Of a DNA stretch of 64,000 nt, positions 14,209 to 23,287 are shown piece after piece. A program made the translations under genes and the position numbers. The DNA is from Gaiella occulta (GTDB lineage Bacteria; Actinomycetota; Thermoleophilia; Gaiellales; Gaiellaceae): assembly GCF_003351045.1 (NCBI RefSeq), contig NZ_QQZY01000004.1, forward strand, positions 1-64,000, given 5' to 3'. How positions within the stretch are numbered: the stretch's first letter is position 1; each line of letters starts with the position of its first letter. Under the pieces are notes generated by a model. The model saw nothing but the letters and a program-made list of their open reading frames with translations, had not been told where the DNA came from and made no database searches.

Positions 14209-15147
14209 GTGGCCAGATACGCACCAGCCGCCCTCGTCGCGGCGCTGCTCGTCGCCACGGCCCTCGCGTTCACCTACACCGAGCAGCTGAAGCTGACGCC
14301 GAGCCCCATCTTCGGCACCCGCGTGCCGGCGAAGACGTTCTCGCCGGTGTGCCGCTGCGACACCGACACGGTCACGATCGGGTTCCGGCTGCGCGAGGCC
14401 GACCGGCTCGAGATCGACATCGTGCGCGACGGCGACGTCGTGAGGCGCCTCGTCCGTGACAGGGACGTCCCGCGTGGGGGGTACGTGCACGTGCGATGGA
14501 ACGGGCGCGACGACGCCGGCAGGGTCGTCGCCGAGGGCCCGTACCGGCCGCGCGTGCGCCTCGAGCGGCAGCGGCGGACGATCGTGCTGCCGAACCCGAT
14601 CGTCGTCGACACGACTCCGCCGCGGGTGAGGCTGACGCGCCTGGCGCCGCGCGTGTTCTCGCCCGACGGCAACGGCCGCGGCGACCGCGTCGTCGTCGGG
14701 TACCGCCTCGACGAGCCGGCGCGCGTGTCGCTGCTCGTCGACGGCGAGCGCGCGGTGCGCAAGAAGGGGCAGAAGACCGAGGGCACGATCGACTGGTACG
14801 GCCGGCGGGCGGGCAGGAGCCTGCCGCGGGGCCGCTACCGCCTCGAGGTCGAGGCCGTCGATCTTGCCGGCAACACGTCGCGGCCCACGCCGGCCAGGAC
14901 CGTCGTGATCCGCTACGTCGCGCTCGGTCGCGACCGCATCGAGACGCGGCCGGGAGGGCGCATCGCCGTCCTCGTGCTCGCCGACGCCGCCAACGTCGCG
15001 TGGAAGCTCGGCGCCCGCGCCGGCAGCGCGCCTCCGGGCACGCTGCGGCTGCGCGCGCCGCTGCGCCCGGGTCGCTTCACGCTGACCGTGGCGGTGGGGG
15101 AGCACCGCGCCCGCGCCGCGGTGATCGTGCGGGAGCCGGCCCCGTGA
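14209..15147 (+). CDS. Secreted or anchored protein with FlgD-like Ig repeats
   Basis: 312 residues. A hydrophobic segment at about 7-25 is a signal peptide or signal anchor. It is followed by two FlgD-type Ig units: one at about 35-135 (W-N-G-R-D-D-A-G-R-V-V and P-Y-R-P-R-V strands) and one at about 140-235, which opens with R-V-F-S-P-D-G-N-G-R-G-D, a motif common at the start of such domains. A third beta-rich region runs to the end. Function is unknown; these modules form stalks on surface proteins. The stop overlaps the GTG of the O-antigen ligase-like gene (GTGA), so it likely acts with glycan export. Confidence 0.75.
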   Translation: MARYAPAALVAALLVATALAFTYTEQLKLTPSPIFGTRVPAKTFSPVCRCDTDTVTIGFRLREADRLEIDIVRDGDVVRRLVRDRDVPRGGYVHVRWNGRDDAGRVVAEGPYRPRVRLERQRRTIVLPNPIVVDTTPPRVRLTRLAPRVFSPDGNGRGDRVVVGYRLDEPARVSLLVDGERAVRKKGQKTEGTIDWYGRRAGRSLPRGRYRLEVEAVDLAGNTSRPTPARTVVIRYVALGRDRIETRPGGRIAVLVLADAANVAWKLGARAGSAPPGTLRLRAPLRPGRFTLTVAVGEHRARAAVIVREPAP

Positions 15148-16610
15148 CGCTGGTCGCGCAGATCGGGAGCGTCGTCGGCTGCGCCGGGCTCGCGCTGCTG
15201 TTGGCGGCACCGCGCCGCGACCTGCGGCTCGCCGGCCTCGCCGCGTGGGCGCTCGGCCTCGCCGCCCTCGCCGCGTACCTGGCGCCGAGCATGAGCGCCG
15301 CGCGGCTCGCCGCCGCCGCCGCGGCGGGCCTGCTCGTCGCCGCGGCGGGGGCGTGGGCGCTGCTGCGCTGGCCGTACCTGCTCGCGTTCGCCACGCTCGC
15401 GTGCCTGCCGGCGCGCGTCCCCGTCACGCTCGGCGACGAGGACGCCAACCTGCTGCTGCCGCTCTATGCGGTGGTCGGCGCGCTCGCGCTCGCGCTCGGC
15501 TGGCAGCTCGCGGCGTGCCGCGACGACCGCGCGCGCGAGCTCGGCCCCGTGGCGCTGCCGCTCGCCGCGTTCGTCGCCTGGACGGGGCTGACGCTCGTGT
15601 GGAGCGTCGACGTGCGCGAAGGCGCGATCTTCGTCGGCGCCTTCGTGCTTCCGTTCGGGCTGCTCTCGCTCGGCATCGCGCGCCTGCCGTGGCGCGGCCG
15701 CCGGCTCACGTGGCTGTGGGTCGGGCTCGTCGGGACGGCGCTCGCGTACGCGTCGGTCGGCCTCTACCAGTGGGCGACGCGCGAGGTGTTCTGGAATCAG
15801 AAGGTGATCGTCGGGAACGCGTACGCCCCGTTCTTCCGCGTCAACTCGATCTTCTGGGACCCGTCCATCTACGGCCGCTACCTCAGCGCCGGGATCCTGA
15901 CGGCGCTCGCCGGGATCCTGCTCGGCGGCGTGCGTGGAACGCGCCTCGCCGGCCTCTACGCCGTCGTCGCCGCCATGTGGGTGGGGCTGTTCTTCTCGTT
16001 CTCGCAGTCGAGCTTCGCGGCGCTTTCCGTCGGCGCCGTCGTCGCGGCGCTCGTCGTCTGGGGGCGGCGCGCGGCGCTCGCGCTGGCTGTGTCGGCGCTC
16101 GTTCTCGCCCTCGGCGCGCTGGCCGTCCCGCAGGCGCGCGACCGCATCGGGACGAAGTCGCGCTCCGGGCTCGACGCGATCACGAGCGACCGCTCGACGC
16201 TCGTCGGTGAGGGCGTGCGCATCGCGCTCGACCGTCCGCTCGGCGGTGTCGGCGTCGGCGGCTTCAAGCGCGCCTACGCCGATCGTGTCGGGCTTCCCGG
16301 CAAGCGCCCGAAGAAGGCGGCGTCGCACACGACGCCGGTCACCGTCGCGGCGGAGGAGGGGCTGCCGGGCCTGGCGGCGTTCGCCTGGGTCGTCGCCGCG
16401 GCGCTGCTTGCGGCGCTGCGCGGCCTCGGCCGCGGCTTCACCTCGCGCGTGTCGTTCGCCGTTGGCCTTACGCTTCTCGCGATCACCGTGCACAGCCTCT
16501 TCTACAACGCGATGTTCGAGGACCCGATGACGTGGGCGCTGCTCGGCCTCGTCGCGCTCTCCGCCACCGTGCCGCGCAAGGGTGCGGCGGCGAACGGAGG
16601 GGGGGCGTGA
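15144..16610 (+). CDS. O-antigen ligase/polymerase-like membrane protein (Wzy/WaaL family)
   Basis: 488 residues from GTG 15144, with about 12 hydrophobic helices. A large periplasmic loop (about 215-245) contains the F-W-D-P-S-I-Y-G-R-Y segment typical of O-antigen ligase (Wzy_C) proteins. A second loop carries V-G-V-G-G-F-K-R and a downstream H-T-T-P-V-T, similar to the ligase H-N region. Such proteins polymerise or transfer undecaprenyl-linked glycans outside the membrane. Coupled by GTGA overlaps both to the Ig-repeat gene upstream and to the PIG-L deacetylase downstream, so the three genes probably modify one surface glycan. Confidence 0.82.
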   Translation: MTLVAQIGSVVGCAGLALLLAAPRRDLRLAGLAAWALGLAALAAYLAPSMSAARLAAAAAAGLLVAAAGAWALLRWPYLLAFATLACLPARVPVTLGDEDANLLLPLYAVVGALALALGWQLAACRDDRARELGPVALPLAAFVAWTGLTLVWSVDVREGAIFVGAFVLPFGLLSLGIARLPWRGRRLTWLWVGLVGTALAYASVGLYQWATREVFWNQKVIVGNAYAPFFRVNSIFWDPSIYGRYLSAGILTALAGILLGGVRGTRLAGLYAVVAAMWVGLFFSFSQSSFAALSVGAVVAALVVWGRRAALALAVSALVLALGALAVPQARDRIGTKSRSGLDAITSDRSTLVGEGVRIALDRPLGGVGVGGFKRAYADRVGLPGKRPKKAASHTTPVTVAAEEGLPGLAAFAWVVAAALLAALRGLGRGFTSRVSFAVGLTLLAITVHSLFYNAMFEDPMTWALLGLVALSATVPRKGAAANGGGA

Positions 16611-17242
16611 TCGAGGGTTGGCGCCGCGCGCTCGTGCTCGCGCCGCACACCGACGACGGCGAGTTCGGCTGCGGCGGCACGACCGCCCGGCTCGTCGAGG
16701 CCGGCTGCGAGGTGCGCTACGTCGCCTTCTCGATCGCGACGCGCTCGCTGCCCCCCGGCTTCCCGCCGGACACGCTCGCCCGTGAGGTGCGTGAGGCGAC
16801 GGCGGAGCTCGGCATCCCCGAGGCGAACCTCACCGTCCACGACTTCGACGTGCGCACGTTCCCCGAGCGCCGCCAGGACATCCTCGAGCTGCTCGTGGCG
16901 ATGTGGGAGGAGTGGCGGCCCGACGTCGTCTTCCAGCCGTCCCACCACGACGTGCACCAGGATCACCAGACGGTCGCGCAGGAGGGTCTGCGCGCCTTCA
17001 AGCGCACGACGATCCTCGGCTACGAGATCCCCTGGAACAACTTCGACTTCTCGTACGGCGCCTACATCGGGCTCGAGCAGCGGCATGTGGAGCGCAAGAT
17101 CGCCGCGGTGGCGAGGTACGCCTCGCAGCAGCATCGCCGCTACGCGAACGCCGACTACATCTGGAACCTCGCGCGCGTGCACGGTACGAACGTGAATCGC
17201 GACCTCGCCGAGGTGTTCCAGGTGTACCGCATCGTGGCGTAA
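16607..17242 (+). CDS. PIG-L family N-deacetylase
   Basis: 211 residues from GTG 16607, which overlaps the stop of the ligase gene. Zn-dependent LmbE/PIG-L deacetylase: the metal motif is A-P-H-T-D-D-G-E (about 13-20; the family's H-x-D-D), with the third ligand in S-H-H-D-V-H-Q-D-H (about 108-116). Substrates are N-acetylated sugars or glycan precursors, for example GlcNAc-PI or GlcNAc-inositol. The operon context suggests deacetylation of a surface-glycan sugar. The final segment is typical of the subgroup found in polysaccharide clusters. Confidence 0.9.
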   Translation: MIEGWRRALVLAPHTDDGEFGCGGTTARLVEAGCEVRYVAFSIATRSLPPGFPPDTLAREVREATAELGIPEANLTVHDFDVRTFPERRQDILELLVAMWEEWRPDVVFQPSHHDVHQDHQTVAQEGLRAFKRTTILGYEIPWNNFDFSYGAYIGLEQRHVERKIAAVARYASQQHRRYANADYIWNLARVHGTNVNRDLAEVFQVYRIVA

Positions 17243-17528
17243 GGCGGACTGTTCTCGCTCCTGTTCTCGGGTAGACGCGGATCGTGGTGCTGCTCGTCAC
17301 CGGCGAACTCGAGCGGCTTTCGATGGGCGTCGCAGACGAGTCGGCCGTCGTGGGTGACGGCGGAGACCGACCCATCGCGCGACTCTTTCGACTCGAGCGG
17401 GATGTGCGACCGCTTGTAGAGCTCGGAGGGCTTGATGCCTGTCCGCTCGGCAGATCGCGGGAATCTCACTCGACAGACCCGGGGCACGTACGAATGGCAG
17501 CGCACGCGCTGGGCTGCCGCGTCGAGAC
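17243..17528. other. Gap between PIG-L and Fic genes; no gene supported
   Basis: GC falls here relative to the flanks. A minus-strand frame (about 17155-17505) reads plausibly for a stretch (T-G-I-K-P-S-E-L-Y-K-R-S-H-I) but overlaps the PIG-L gene and matches nothing I recognise. It may be the decayed edge of the island holding the Fic gene. No tRNA or terminator was seen. Confidence 0.3.
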
Positions 17529-19049
17529 TCAGTCCTCGGCTGACGCCTCGAGGGTCGCGGGCAGGACGAGGCGGATGCCGTGCGCATCAGCGTCGGTCGG
17601 ATCCGCGAACGCGTTGGTCCGCACCAGATGCGCCTGGGCCGTCGCGAGCGTTGAGCAGTCGAGCTGGGCGGCGTACCGCTGGGCGAAGGAGAGCATCGCG
17701 ACGTAGCTGCCCGTGTTGCCGTTACGAGTTAACCCGCGGAGCGCCATGAGGTAGTTGGTCCGGTACACGGTCGGGATCACGATCCGCGCCAGTCCGGCGG
17801 CGACGAGCTCGGCGTTCATCATGATCCGAGCGACCCGCCCGTTGCCATCATCGAACGGGTGGACCTCCGAGACGAGGAACATCATGAATGCGGAGCGTGC
17901 AAACGGATCGTCGAGCTGCGCGCAGCGTTCGAAGCCGGCCTTCAACGTGCCGCGCACAAGCCGCGGGGCAACGAACAGCGTCGAGCCGGCCTGGTTTGCC
18001 CGCTGCTTCAGCTCGCCGGGGCGCTTCTCGGGCCGGCCGGTCATCAGGATCGCGTGCCGGCGCTCGAGGAGGTGGATCAGGTCGTCACCGGTCGCAGGCG
18101 TGCGGCGCATCTCGGTCGAGTCCGCGGTGATTTCGTACGTTCCCCGGATGTCATGTGCGTCTGCCGGCCGATTCTCTGGCTCGGTGCCCTCGTACACGAT
18201 TGCTGCGGCCTCCTCGAACGTGAACTCGGTGCCCTCGATGAAGTTCGAGAAGTAGGCCTCGACGAACGGCAGCACGTTCTCGCGCCGACCTCCACTTGAG
18301 GCGAGTGCGGGCGGCGGCGCCGTCATGGCGAGTTGTGTGAAGAGTTGGTCGAACACGGCGACGCGAGCAGCGTCGTAGGGGATTCCGCGCTGCCGGGCCG
18401 CGAGCTCGGGAGATGCGGCTGTCACCGTGCGCGTGCCGAGCAGCGCGTCGAGGAGAGCGTCAAGGTCGTCGGCTTCACGCTCGAGCCCAAGCGTCGGGGC
18501 GATCTCGCGTACCTGGTCACGAAGGTCGCGCGCCCAGTCGTCGCCTTCCCGGCTCACGAGGCGGTCCAGCCACGCTTCGAGCTCGCTCCGCGAGAGTGTG
18601 CGAGACGTCCTGCCGCCGCGCGATCGGCTCCCGACCATGTTCTCGAGCGCAGCACGGGCCTGGCCGCTCATGTGCAGGCCGTCCGGCAGCGCCAAGTCGG
18701 ACGGAAGAGGCCCCGGCCCTCGCCGACAGCGCAACACGATGCCGCCCGGCAGAGTGACATCCGGGGTCCTGTCGTGCACGAGGAACAGGAGGTTGTCCGC
18801 GGTCGGCTTACCGCCGAGGACCGCCGAGCGATCGGAGATCACCGCTCCAGGCCGGACGGCCGCCACCACCTCGAATAGCCGCGTGCGGACAAGAACATCA
18901 AGCGAGGTCGTCAGGTCGCGCGTGTAAACGCCCTGGACGATCCGGCGGAGCTTGCCTCGGCGCGCCGCCGCGCCCGCAGCATCCTGCATCCCCGTGGCAG
19001 CGGCGGCAAAGATCTCATCCGTCGGCAGTTTGTTGTATTGTATCCTCAT
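17529..19049 (-). CDS. AbiEi-type winged helix fused to a Fic AMP-transferase
   Basis: 506 residues. The N-terminus (about 1-110) looks like the AbiEi antitoxin DNA-binding domain (I-V-Q-G-V-Y-T-R-D, then A-V-I-S-D-R-S-A-V-L-G). The Fic core carries the complete catalytic motif H397-P-F-D-D-G-N-G-R-V-A-R408, so AMPylation activity is expected. The inhibitory helix is built in: S268-N-F-I-E272-G273 matches S/T-x-x-x-E-G of class II Fic proteins, so activity is probably autoinhibited. Regulator and toxin-like enzyme thus share one chain. The gene sits alone in a lower-GC patch between core-like genes, suggesting acquisition, perhaps as a defence or stress module. Confidence 0.9.
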   Translation of the reverse strand: MRIQYNKLPTDEIFAAAATGMQDAAGAAARRGKLRRIVQGVYTRDLTTSLDVLVRTRLFEVVAAVRPGAVISDRSAVLGGKPTADNLLFLVHDRTPDVTLPGGIVLRCRRGPGPLPSDLALPDGLHMSGQARAALENMVGSRSRGGRTSRTLSRSELEAWLDRLVSREGDDWARDLRDQVREIAPTLGLEREADDLDALLDALLGTRTVTAASPELAARQRGIPYDAARVAVFDQLFTQLAMTAPPPALASSGGRRENVLPFVEAYFSNFIEGTEFTFEEAAAIVYEGTEPENRPADAHDIRGTYEITADSTEMRRTPATGDDLIHLLERRHAILMTGRPEKRPGELKQRANQAGSTLFVAPRLVRGTLKAGFERCAQLDDPFARSAFMMFLVSEVHPFDDGNGRVARIMMNAELVAAGLARIVIPTVYRTNYLMALRGLTRNGNTGSYVAMLSFAQRYAAQLDCSTLATAQAHLVRTNAFADPTDADAHGIRLVLPATLEASAED

Positions 19050-19533
19050 AGTAAGGCATCTATGTCAGGAAAAATAAGTTTAGTATAGAGGTAGGAGGTT
19101 GTAGCGAAGGGTCGAGTCGCGGTAAACGCATGACATGCACGCATTCGGTTTAATCGGTTTATTCCGCGAGGATGTCGGAATGATAGTAGTTATCTGTAGT
19201 TAGCCAGTTGGACACGGCGGATTTCTTGCTTCTAGCAAGCGTCCGACAAGAACCGCGTTCTCAGCCCAGCAACACCATCCTTCGAGATGCCGCTGTTCGT
19301 CGAGCTCGAGACCGGGCAACAGAGCCCGCGGCGCAGCGATGTAGGCCCGCACATCGGAGACCTCGCGCCAGTGTCGAGACTCCTCCGGCAGTCGCGCCGC
19401 GCGGGCCTGCTGCCTCGACCCCAGGCTCCGGAGCGCCGTGCTCGACCGGACGCTCGTCCTCCCCTGACCAGGCGCTCGTCCAGGGGCCGCCGAGCCGCAC
19501 GCCACGCTCGCGAACGATCCGCCACGGCGCGCG
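19050..19533. other. Low-GC non-coding stretch with promoter and a possible gene remnant
   Basis: Bases 19050-19230 are the most AT-rich of this region. They hold a minus-strand TATACT (19082-19087) suited to driving the Fic gene with a leader near 25 bases, and a small hairpin (CTTGCT/AGCAAG at about 19225-19240). From about 19505 down to 19200, a minus-strand frame contains D-V-R-A-Y-I-A-A and H-L-E-G-W-C-C-W-A-E-N, like the C-terminal helix of some actinobacterial proteins, but with no proper start or full domain. I read it as a degraded remnant at the island edge. Confidence 0.3.
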
Positions 19534-20448
19534 TCAGGCGTGCGCGGCCGCCGCGCGCTGCTCGATCAGCAGCTCGAGCGCGTCGTAGACGTCCTGCACC
19601 TGCGCGCGGGTCAGCGAGTCGACGTCGTCGCCGCCGGTGACGCGCGCGACGAGCGCGACGACCTGGGCGCGGTCGACGCCGCCGTCGCGGCGGAGAAGAC
19701 CCGCCGAGCGCGCCATGCCGAAGACCCTGCGGATCTGCGGCTGCGAAGCGGGTCGCGTGTCGCCGCGGGAGCGAAGCCGCATGTACGCGGCATGGTCGAG
19801 CTGCACCGTCTCCGGGGCGACGCCCTCGTCGAGGAGGAGCACGCGCAGGAGCGCCGCGGTCGCGAGCACGTCGCTCAGCGCTTCGTGCGCGCCCTTGAGC
19901 GCGATCCCGCGCCGCGCGCAGATCGACTGCAGGCGATGGTCGTCCGCGAGCGGCTCCAGCAGCCGGAACGCGTCGAGCGTGCATGCCACCGCGACCGGTT
20001 CGTAGTCGATGCCGGCGCTCGCGAAAGCGTGCTGCAGCATCGCGAGGTCGAACCCGGCGTTGTGTGCGACGAACACGGCCCCGTCGAGCAGACCGAGAAC
20101 CTCCGCGGCGATCTCCGCGAAGCGCGGCGCGTCGGCCACGTCGCCGTCGCCGATGCCGTGCACGAGCGTCGCCTCTGCCGGGATCGGGCGCGACGGCCGC
20201 ACGATCCGTGCGTACCTGGCCGTCTCGACGGCGCCGGCGTCGAGACGCACGATCGCGAGCGAGACGATCTCGTCCACGCCCGGCGTCGTCCCGGTCGTCT
20301 CGCAGTCGAACACCGCGTAGGCCGCCGGCGCCGGCACCTCCGACCGGCCGCGGACGATTCCCGGTAGGCCCTCGCCGGCACCCCGCGCCCCGAGCGCCGG
20401 GGCCGGAGCGGACCTCGGCGTGACAGGGATGGCGGCCGTCGTCGACAT
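19534..20448 (-). CDS. DEDDh 3'-5' exonuclease (DNA polymerase III epsilon/RNase T-like)
   Basis: 304 residues from ATG 20448. The exonuclease fold spans about 43-205 with all acidic residues: D48 and E50 in F-D-C-E-T-T-G, D134 in H-N-A-G-F-D, and H188/D193 in H-E-A-L-S-D. It therefore belongs to the DEDDh group, with two-metal 3'-5' exonuclease activity on DNA or RNA. After it comes a ~100-residue tail ending in a helical region that begins Q-P-Q-I-R-R-V-F-G, like small domains found on actinobacterial stand-alone exonucleases. The first ~40 residues are low-complexity. It is divergent from the acyl-CoA dehydrogenase-like gene and stands alone. Confidence 0.88.
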   Translation of the reverse strand: MSTTAAIPVTPRSAPAPALGARGAGEGLPGIVRGRSEVPAPAAYAVFDCETTGTTPGVDEIVSLAIVRLDAGAVETARYARIVRPSRPIPAEATLVHGIGDGDVADAPRFAEIAAEVLGLLDGAVFVAHNAGFDLAMLQHAFASAGIDYEPVAVACTLDAFRLLEPLADDHRLQSICARRGIALKGAHEALSDVLATAALLRVLLLDEGVAPETVQLDHAAYMRLRSRGDTRPASQPQIRRVFGMARSAGLLRRDGGVDRAQVVALVARVTGGDDVDSLTRAQVQDVYDALELLIEQRAAAAHA

Positions 20449-20647
20449 GCATCGAGGATGTCGGGAGCGTCGGACGGCGACCGTACGGAGCCCGGCAAGG
20501 CCGGACGCCTTGCCGGCGTCTCCCTGCGGCTGCGGTCGACGCACGCTTCTCGAGCGCACGTCGCATCGTGACCAGGATCTCGTCAGCCCGGGCGCGGCTC
20601 GCAGTCGTGTGGTTCCCATCCGGCCGGGCAGGCGTCACAATGGGCCC

Positions 20648-22273
20648 GTGGCAGTCGACGTGGGCTCCGTCCGCAACCAGCCGCCTCCGCTCGAGGGCTA
20701 CGACCTGTTCACCGAGAACCGGCCGCTCGTCGAGGCGTTGCGGCGCGAGGGCGGCGCTGCCTGGGAGGAGAGCGCGGCGGCGCTCGGGGTCGAGCTCGGC
20801 GGCGAGCCGCTCGAGTGGGGCCGTCTCGCGAACGTCAACGCGCCGCTCCTGCGCAGCCACGACCGCTACGGCGAGCGGCTCGACGAGGTCGAGTTCCACC
20901 CCGCCTGGCACGCGCTGATGGCGCTCGGCGTCCGCCACGGCCTGCACGCGCTCTCGTGGCGCGAGCCGCGGCCGGGAGCCCACGTCGCCCGCGCGGCGAT
21001 GTTCGTCACCTACTCGCAGGTCGAGCAGGGCTCGGGCTGCCCCATCTCGATGACGCACGCCGCGGTGCCCGCGCTCCGTGCCGAGCCGGCGCTCGCCGCC
21101 GCGTGGGAGCCGCGTCTCGCCTCGCTCGTGTACGAGCCCCGGCTGCTGCCGGCGGCGGAGAAGGAGGGCGCGCTGTGCGGGATGGCGATGACCGAGAAGC
21201 AGGGCGGCTCCGACGTGCGCGCGAACGAGTCGGCCGCCGAGCCGCTCGACGGCGACGACGGCGCGTTCCTGCTCACCGGGCACAAGTGGTTCTGCTCGGC
21301 GCCGATGTGCGACGCCTTCCTCGTGCTCGCCTACGCGCCGGGTGGCCTCTCGTGCTTCCTGCTCCCGCGCCTGCTTCCCGACGGGACGCGCAACGACTTC
21401 CGCATCCAGCGCCTGAAGGACAAGCTCGGCAACCGCTCGAACGCCTCCGCCGAGATCGAGTTCGAGGGCGCGTGGGCGCGGCTCGTCGGCGCGGAGGGCG
21501 CCGGCGTGCGGACGATCATCGAGATGGTCAACCACACGCGCCTCGACTGCGTGCTCGGATCGGCGGCGATCATGCGCCGCGCCGTCGCCGAGGCGACCCA
21601 CCACGCAGCCCATCGGGTCGCCTTCGGCCGTCTGCTGGCCGAGCAGCCGCTGATGGCGAACGTGCTCGCCGACCTCTGCATCGAGTCCGAGGCCGCGACT
21701 GCGACGGCGTTGCGGGTCGCGCGCGCCTACGACGAGGGCGATGCCGCTTTCCGCCGGCTCGCGACAGCGGTCGCCAAGTACTGGATCTGCAAGCGCGCCC
21801 CCGAGCACGTCGCCGAGGCGCTCGAGTGCGTCGGCGGCAACGGCTACGTCGAGGAGTCGGTGCTGCCGCGCCTCTATCGCGAGGCGCCGGTCAACTCGAT
21901 CTGGGAGGGCGCCGGCAACATCCAGTGCCTCGACGTGCTCCGCGCGGCGCGCAAGCAGCCGGACAGCCTCGACGCCTTCCTCGCCGAGGTCGCGCTCGCG
22001 CAGGGCGCGGACGCCCGCCTCGACGCCGCCCTCGCGGAGCTGCGCGGCGCGCTCTCCAACCAGGATGGGATCGAGCACCGGGCGCGCCGGATCGTCGAGC
22101 GGCTCGCGACCTGCCTGCAGGGCTCGCTGCTCGTCCGCCACGCCCCGCACGAGGTCGCCGACGCCTTCTGCGCGACGCGCCTCGGCGGCGAGGGCGGGCT
22201 CTCCTACGGCACCCTCCCGCGCGGCGTCGACTGCGCCGCGATCGTCGAGCGCCACCGGCCGCGGGTGCGCTGA
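20648..22273 (+). CDS. AidB-like acyl-CoA dehydrogenase family protein
   Basis: 541 residues from GTG 20648, which lies 6 bases after CACAAT, a plausible -10. AidB proteins are long acyl-CoA dehydrogenases that bind FAD and DNA and are induced by alkylation damage; their natural reaction is unsettled. Seen: T-Y-S-Q-V-E-Q-G-S-G-C-P-I-S-M-T-H in the middle domain, M-T-E-K-Q-G-G-S-D-V-R (the AidB signature), F-C-S-A-P-M-C-D-A and V-G-G-N-G-Y-V-E-E near the end, close to E. coli AidB. Length also fits. An E. coli-like Ada control is not visible. Confidence 0.9.
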   Translation: MAVDVGSVRNQPPPLEGYDLFTENRPLVEALRREGGAAWEESAAALGVELGGEPLEWGRLANVNAPLLRSHDRYGERLDEVEFHPAWHALMALGVRHGLHALSWREPRPGAHVARAAMFVTYSQVEQGSGCPISMTHAAVPALRAEPALAAAWEPRLASLVYEPRLLPAAEKEGALCGMAMTEKQGGSDVRANESAAEPLDGDDGAFLLTGHKWFCSAPMCDAFLVLAYAPGGLSCFLLPRLLPDGTRNDFRIQRLKDKLGNRSNASAEIEFEGAWARLVGAEGAGVRTIIEMVNHTRLDCVLGSAAIMRRAVAEATHHAAHRVAFGRLLAEQPLMANVLADLCIESEAATATALRVARAYDEGDAAFRRLATAVAKYWICKRAPEHVAEALECVGGNGYVEESVLPRLYREAPVNSIWEGAGNIQCLDVLRAARKQPDSLDAFLAEVALAQGADARLDAALAELRGALSNQDGIEHRARRIVERLATCLQGSLLVRHAPHEVADAFCATRLGGEGGLSYGTLPRGVDCAAIVERHRPRVR

Positions 22274-22280
22274 CGTCCTC

Positions 22281-22931
22281 TCAGCAACTCGCGCAGCAGC
22301 CTTCGCCGCGCCAGCTCGCGCGCCCTTCCTTGACGGCGACCGCGGCGATCGCGAGGGCGGCGACGGGGTCGAGCCACCAGAGACCGAAGAGCGTGTTGCC
22401 GAGCAGCCCGGCGAGGACCGCGGCCGCGAGGTACGCGCAGAGGATGTTCTGCATCCCCTCGCCGCGTGTCGCCGCGGAGCCGAGCTTCTCGGCGAGGCGG
22501 CGCTTCGCGATCCCCAGCATCGGCATCCCCGCCAGGCTCGACGCGGTGAGCGCGACGCCGAGCCAACTCGTCCGCGGCTGCTCGCCGCCGGCGAGCTTCT
22601 CGATCGCCTCGAAGCTCACGTACGGCGCGAGCAGGAAGAACTGGATCGCGACGAGCCGCTGCGCGCGCCGCTCGGCGGCTCCCGAGTGGAGGCGGGCGCC
22701 GGTGAAGCGCCAGACGATGACGAGGCTGGCGATGCCCTCGATGAAGCTGTCGATGCCGAACCCGACGAGCGCGATCGACCCGGCGAGGACGCCCGCGGTG
22801 ATCGCGAGCGCCCCCTCGGCGCCCATCCAGGCGAGGCTGATCCAGGAGAGGAGGCGCGCCCTGCGCGCGGCGCGAAGCCACTCCTCGCCCGCTCCCACTC
22901 GTCGCGGCAGCGTGGCGGGAGCGGTGCTCAC
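22281..22931 (-). CDS. Cation transporter, CDF-like, without C-terminal cytosolic domain
   Basis: 216 residues with five to six hydrophobic helices and ending in G-E-G-C-C-A-S-C. The segment I-D-S-F-I-E-G-I-A-S aligns with the first metal-site helix of cation diffusion facilitators (D-x-x-x-D, here D-x-x-x-E). The second site reads Q-N-I-L-C-A-Y, with Cys where most CDFs have His/Asp. The usual ~90-residue cytoplasmic dimer domain is missing and a Cys-rich tail stands in its place. The gene starts at GTG 22931 overlapping the stop of the CadC-like regulator (GTGA), so it is probably a metal exporter induced by soft metals. Confidence 0.82.
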   Translation of the reverse strand: MSTAPATLPRRVGAGEEWLRAARRARLLSWISLAWMGAEGALAITAGVLAGSIALVGFGIDSFIEGIASLVIVWRFTGARLHSGAAERRAQRLVAIQFFLLAPYVSFEAIEKLAGGEQPRTSWLGVALTASSLAGMPMLGIAKRRLAEKLGSAATRGEGMQNILCAYLAAAVLAGLLGNTLFGLWWLDPVAALAIAAVAVKEGRASWRGEGCCASC

Positions 22932-23287
22932 TCGGCGACCACCTCGCCGGCGGCGAGCACGGCATCGACGAGTCGCCGTCCCTTCCCGGTCAGCGCGTAC
23001 ATCACCATCTTGCGCTCGCGCCGGGAGGTCACGAGCCCTTCGCTGCGCAGCGCGCGCAGGTGATGCGAGACGAGAGCCTGCGATCGCTCCGCGATCCAGC
23101 CGAGGTCGCAGACGCAGAGCTCGTCGGCTTCCGCGAGCACGACCGCGAGGGTGAGGCGCGTCGGATCGGCGAGCGCCCGCGCGCGCCGGGACGCGCGCTC
23201 GGCGGCCGCGGCGCCGAGACGCCGCGCGCGCAGGCGCTCCGCCTGCGGCAGGTCGAGGCAGAGGACGTCGCAGCGGTCGGCAGCCAC
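22928..23287 (-). CDS. ArsR/SmtB family metal-sensing repressor, CadC-like
   Basis: 119 residues from GTG 23287. A winged helix with the recognition helix S-Q-A-L-V-S-H-H-L-R-A-L and wing R-R-E-R-K-M-V-M-Y. Four cysteines, C6 and C10 near the N-terminus and C58/C60 in L-C-V-C-D-L, fall almost exactly where the thiolate sensor site of staphylococcal CadC lies (C7, C11, C58, C60). Cd/Pb/Zn sensing is therefore likely. It is coupled by GTGA to the downstream transporter. An operator-like dyad begins one base upstream of its start. Confidence 0.93.
   Translation of the reverse strand: MAADRCDVLCLDLPQAERLRARRLGAAAAERASRRARALADPTRLTLAVVLAEADELCVCDLGWIAERSQALVSHHLRALRSEGLVTSRRERKMVMYALTGKGRRLVDAVLAAGEVVAE

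Noticed and set aside
13039-15210. A 723-codon minus-strand frame over TauE, DUF4395 and Ig-repeat genes
   Set aside because: Shadow of real genes, crossing intergenic DNA, with no domain-like sequence.
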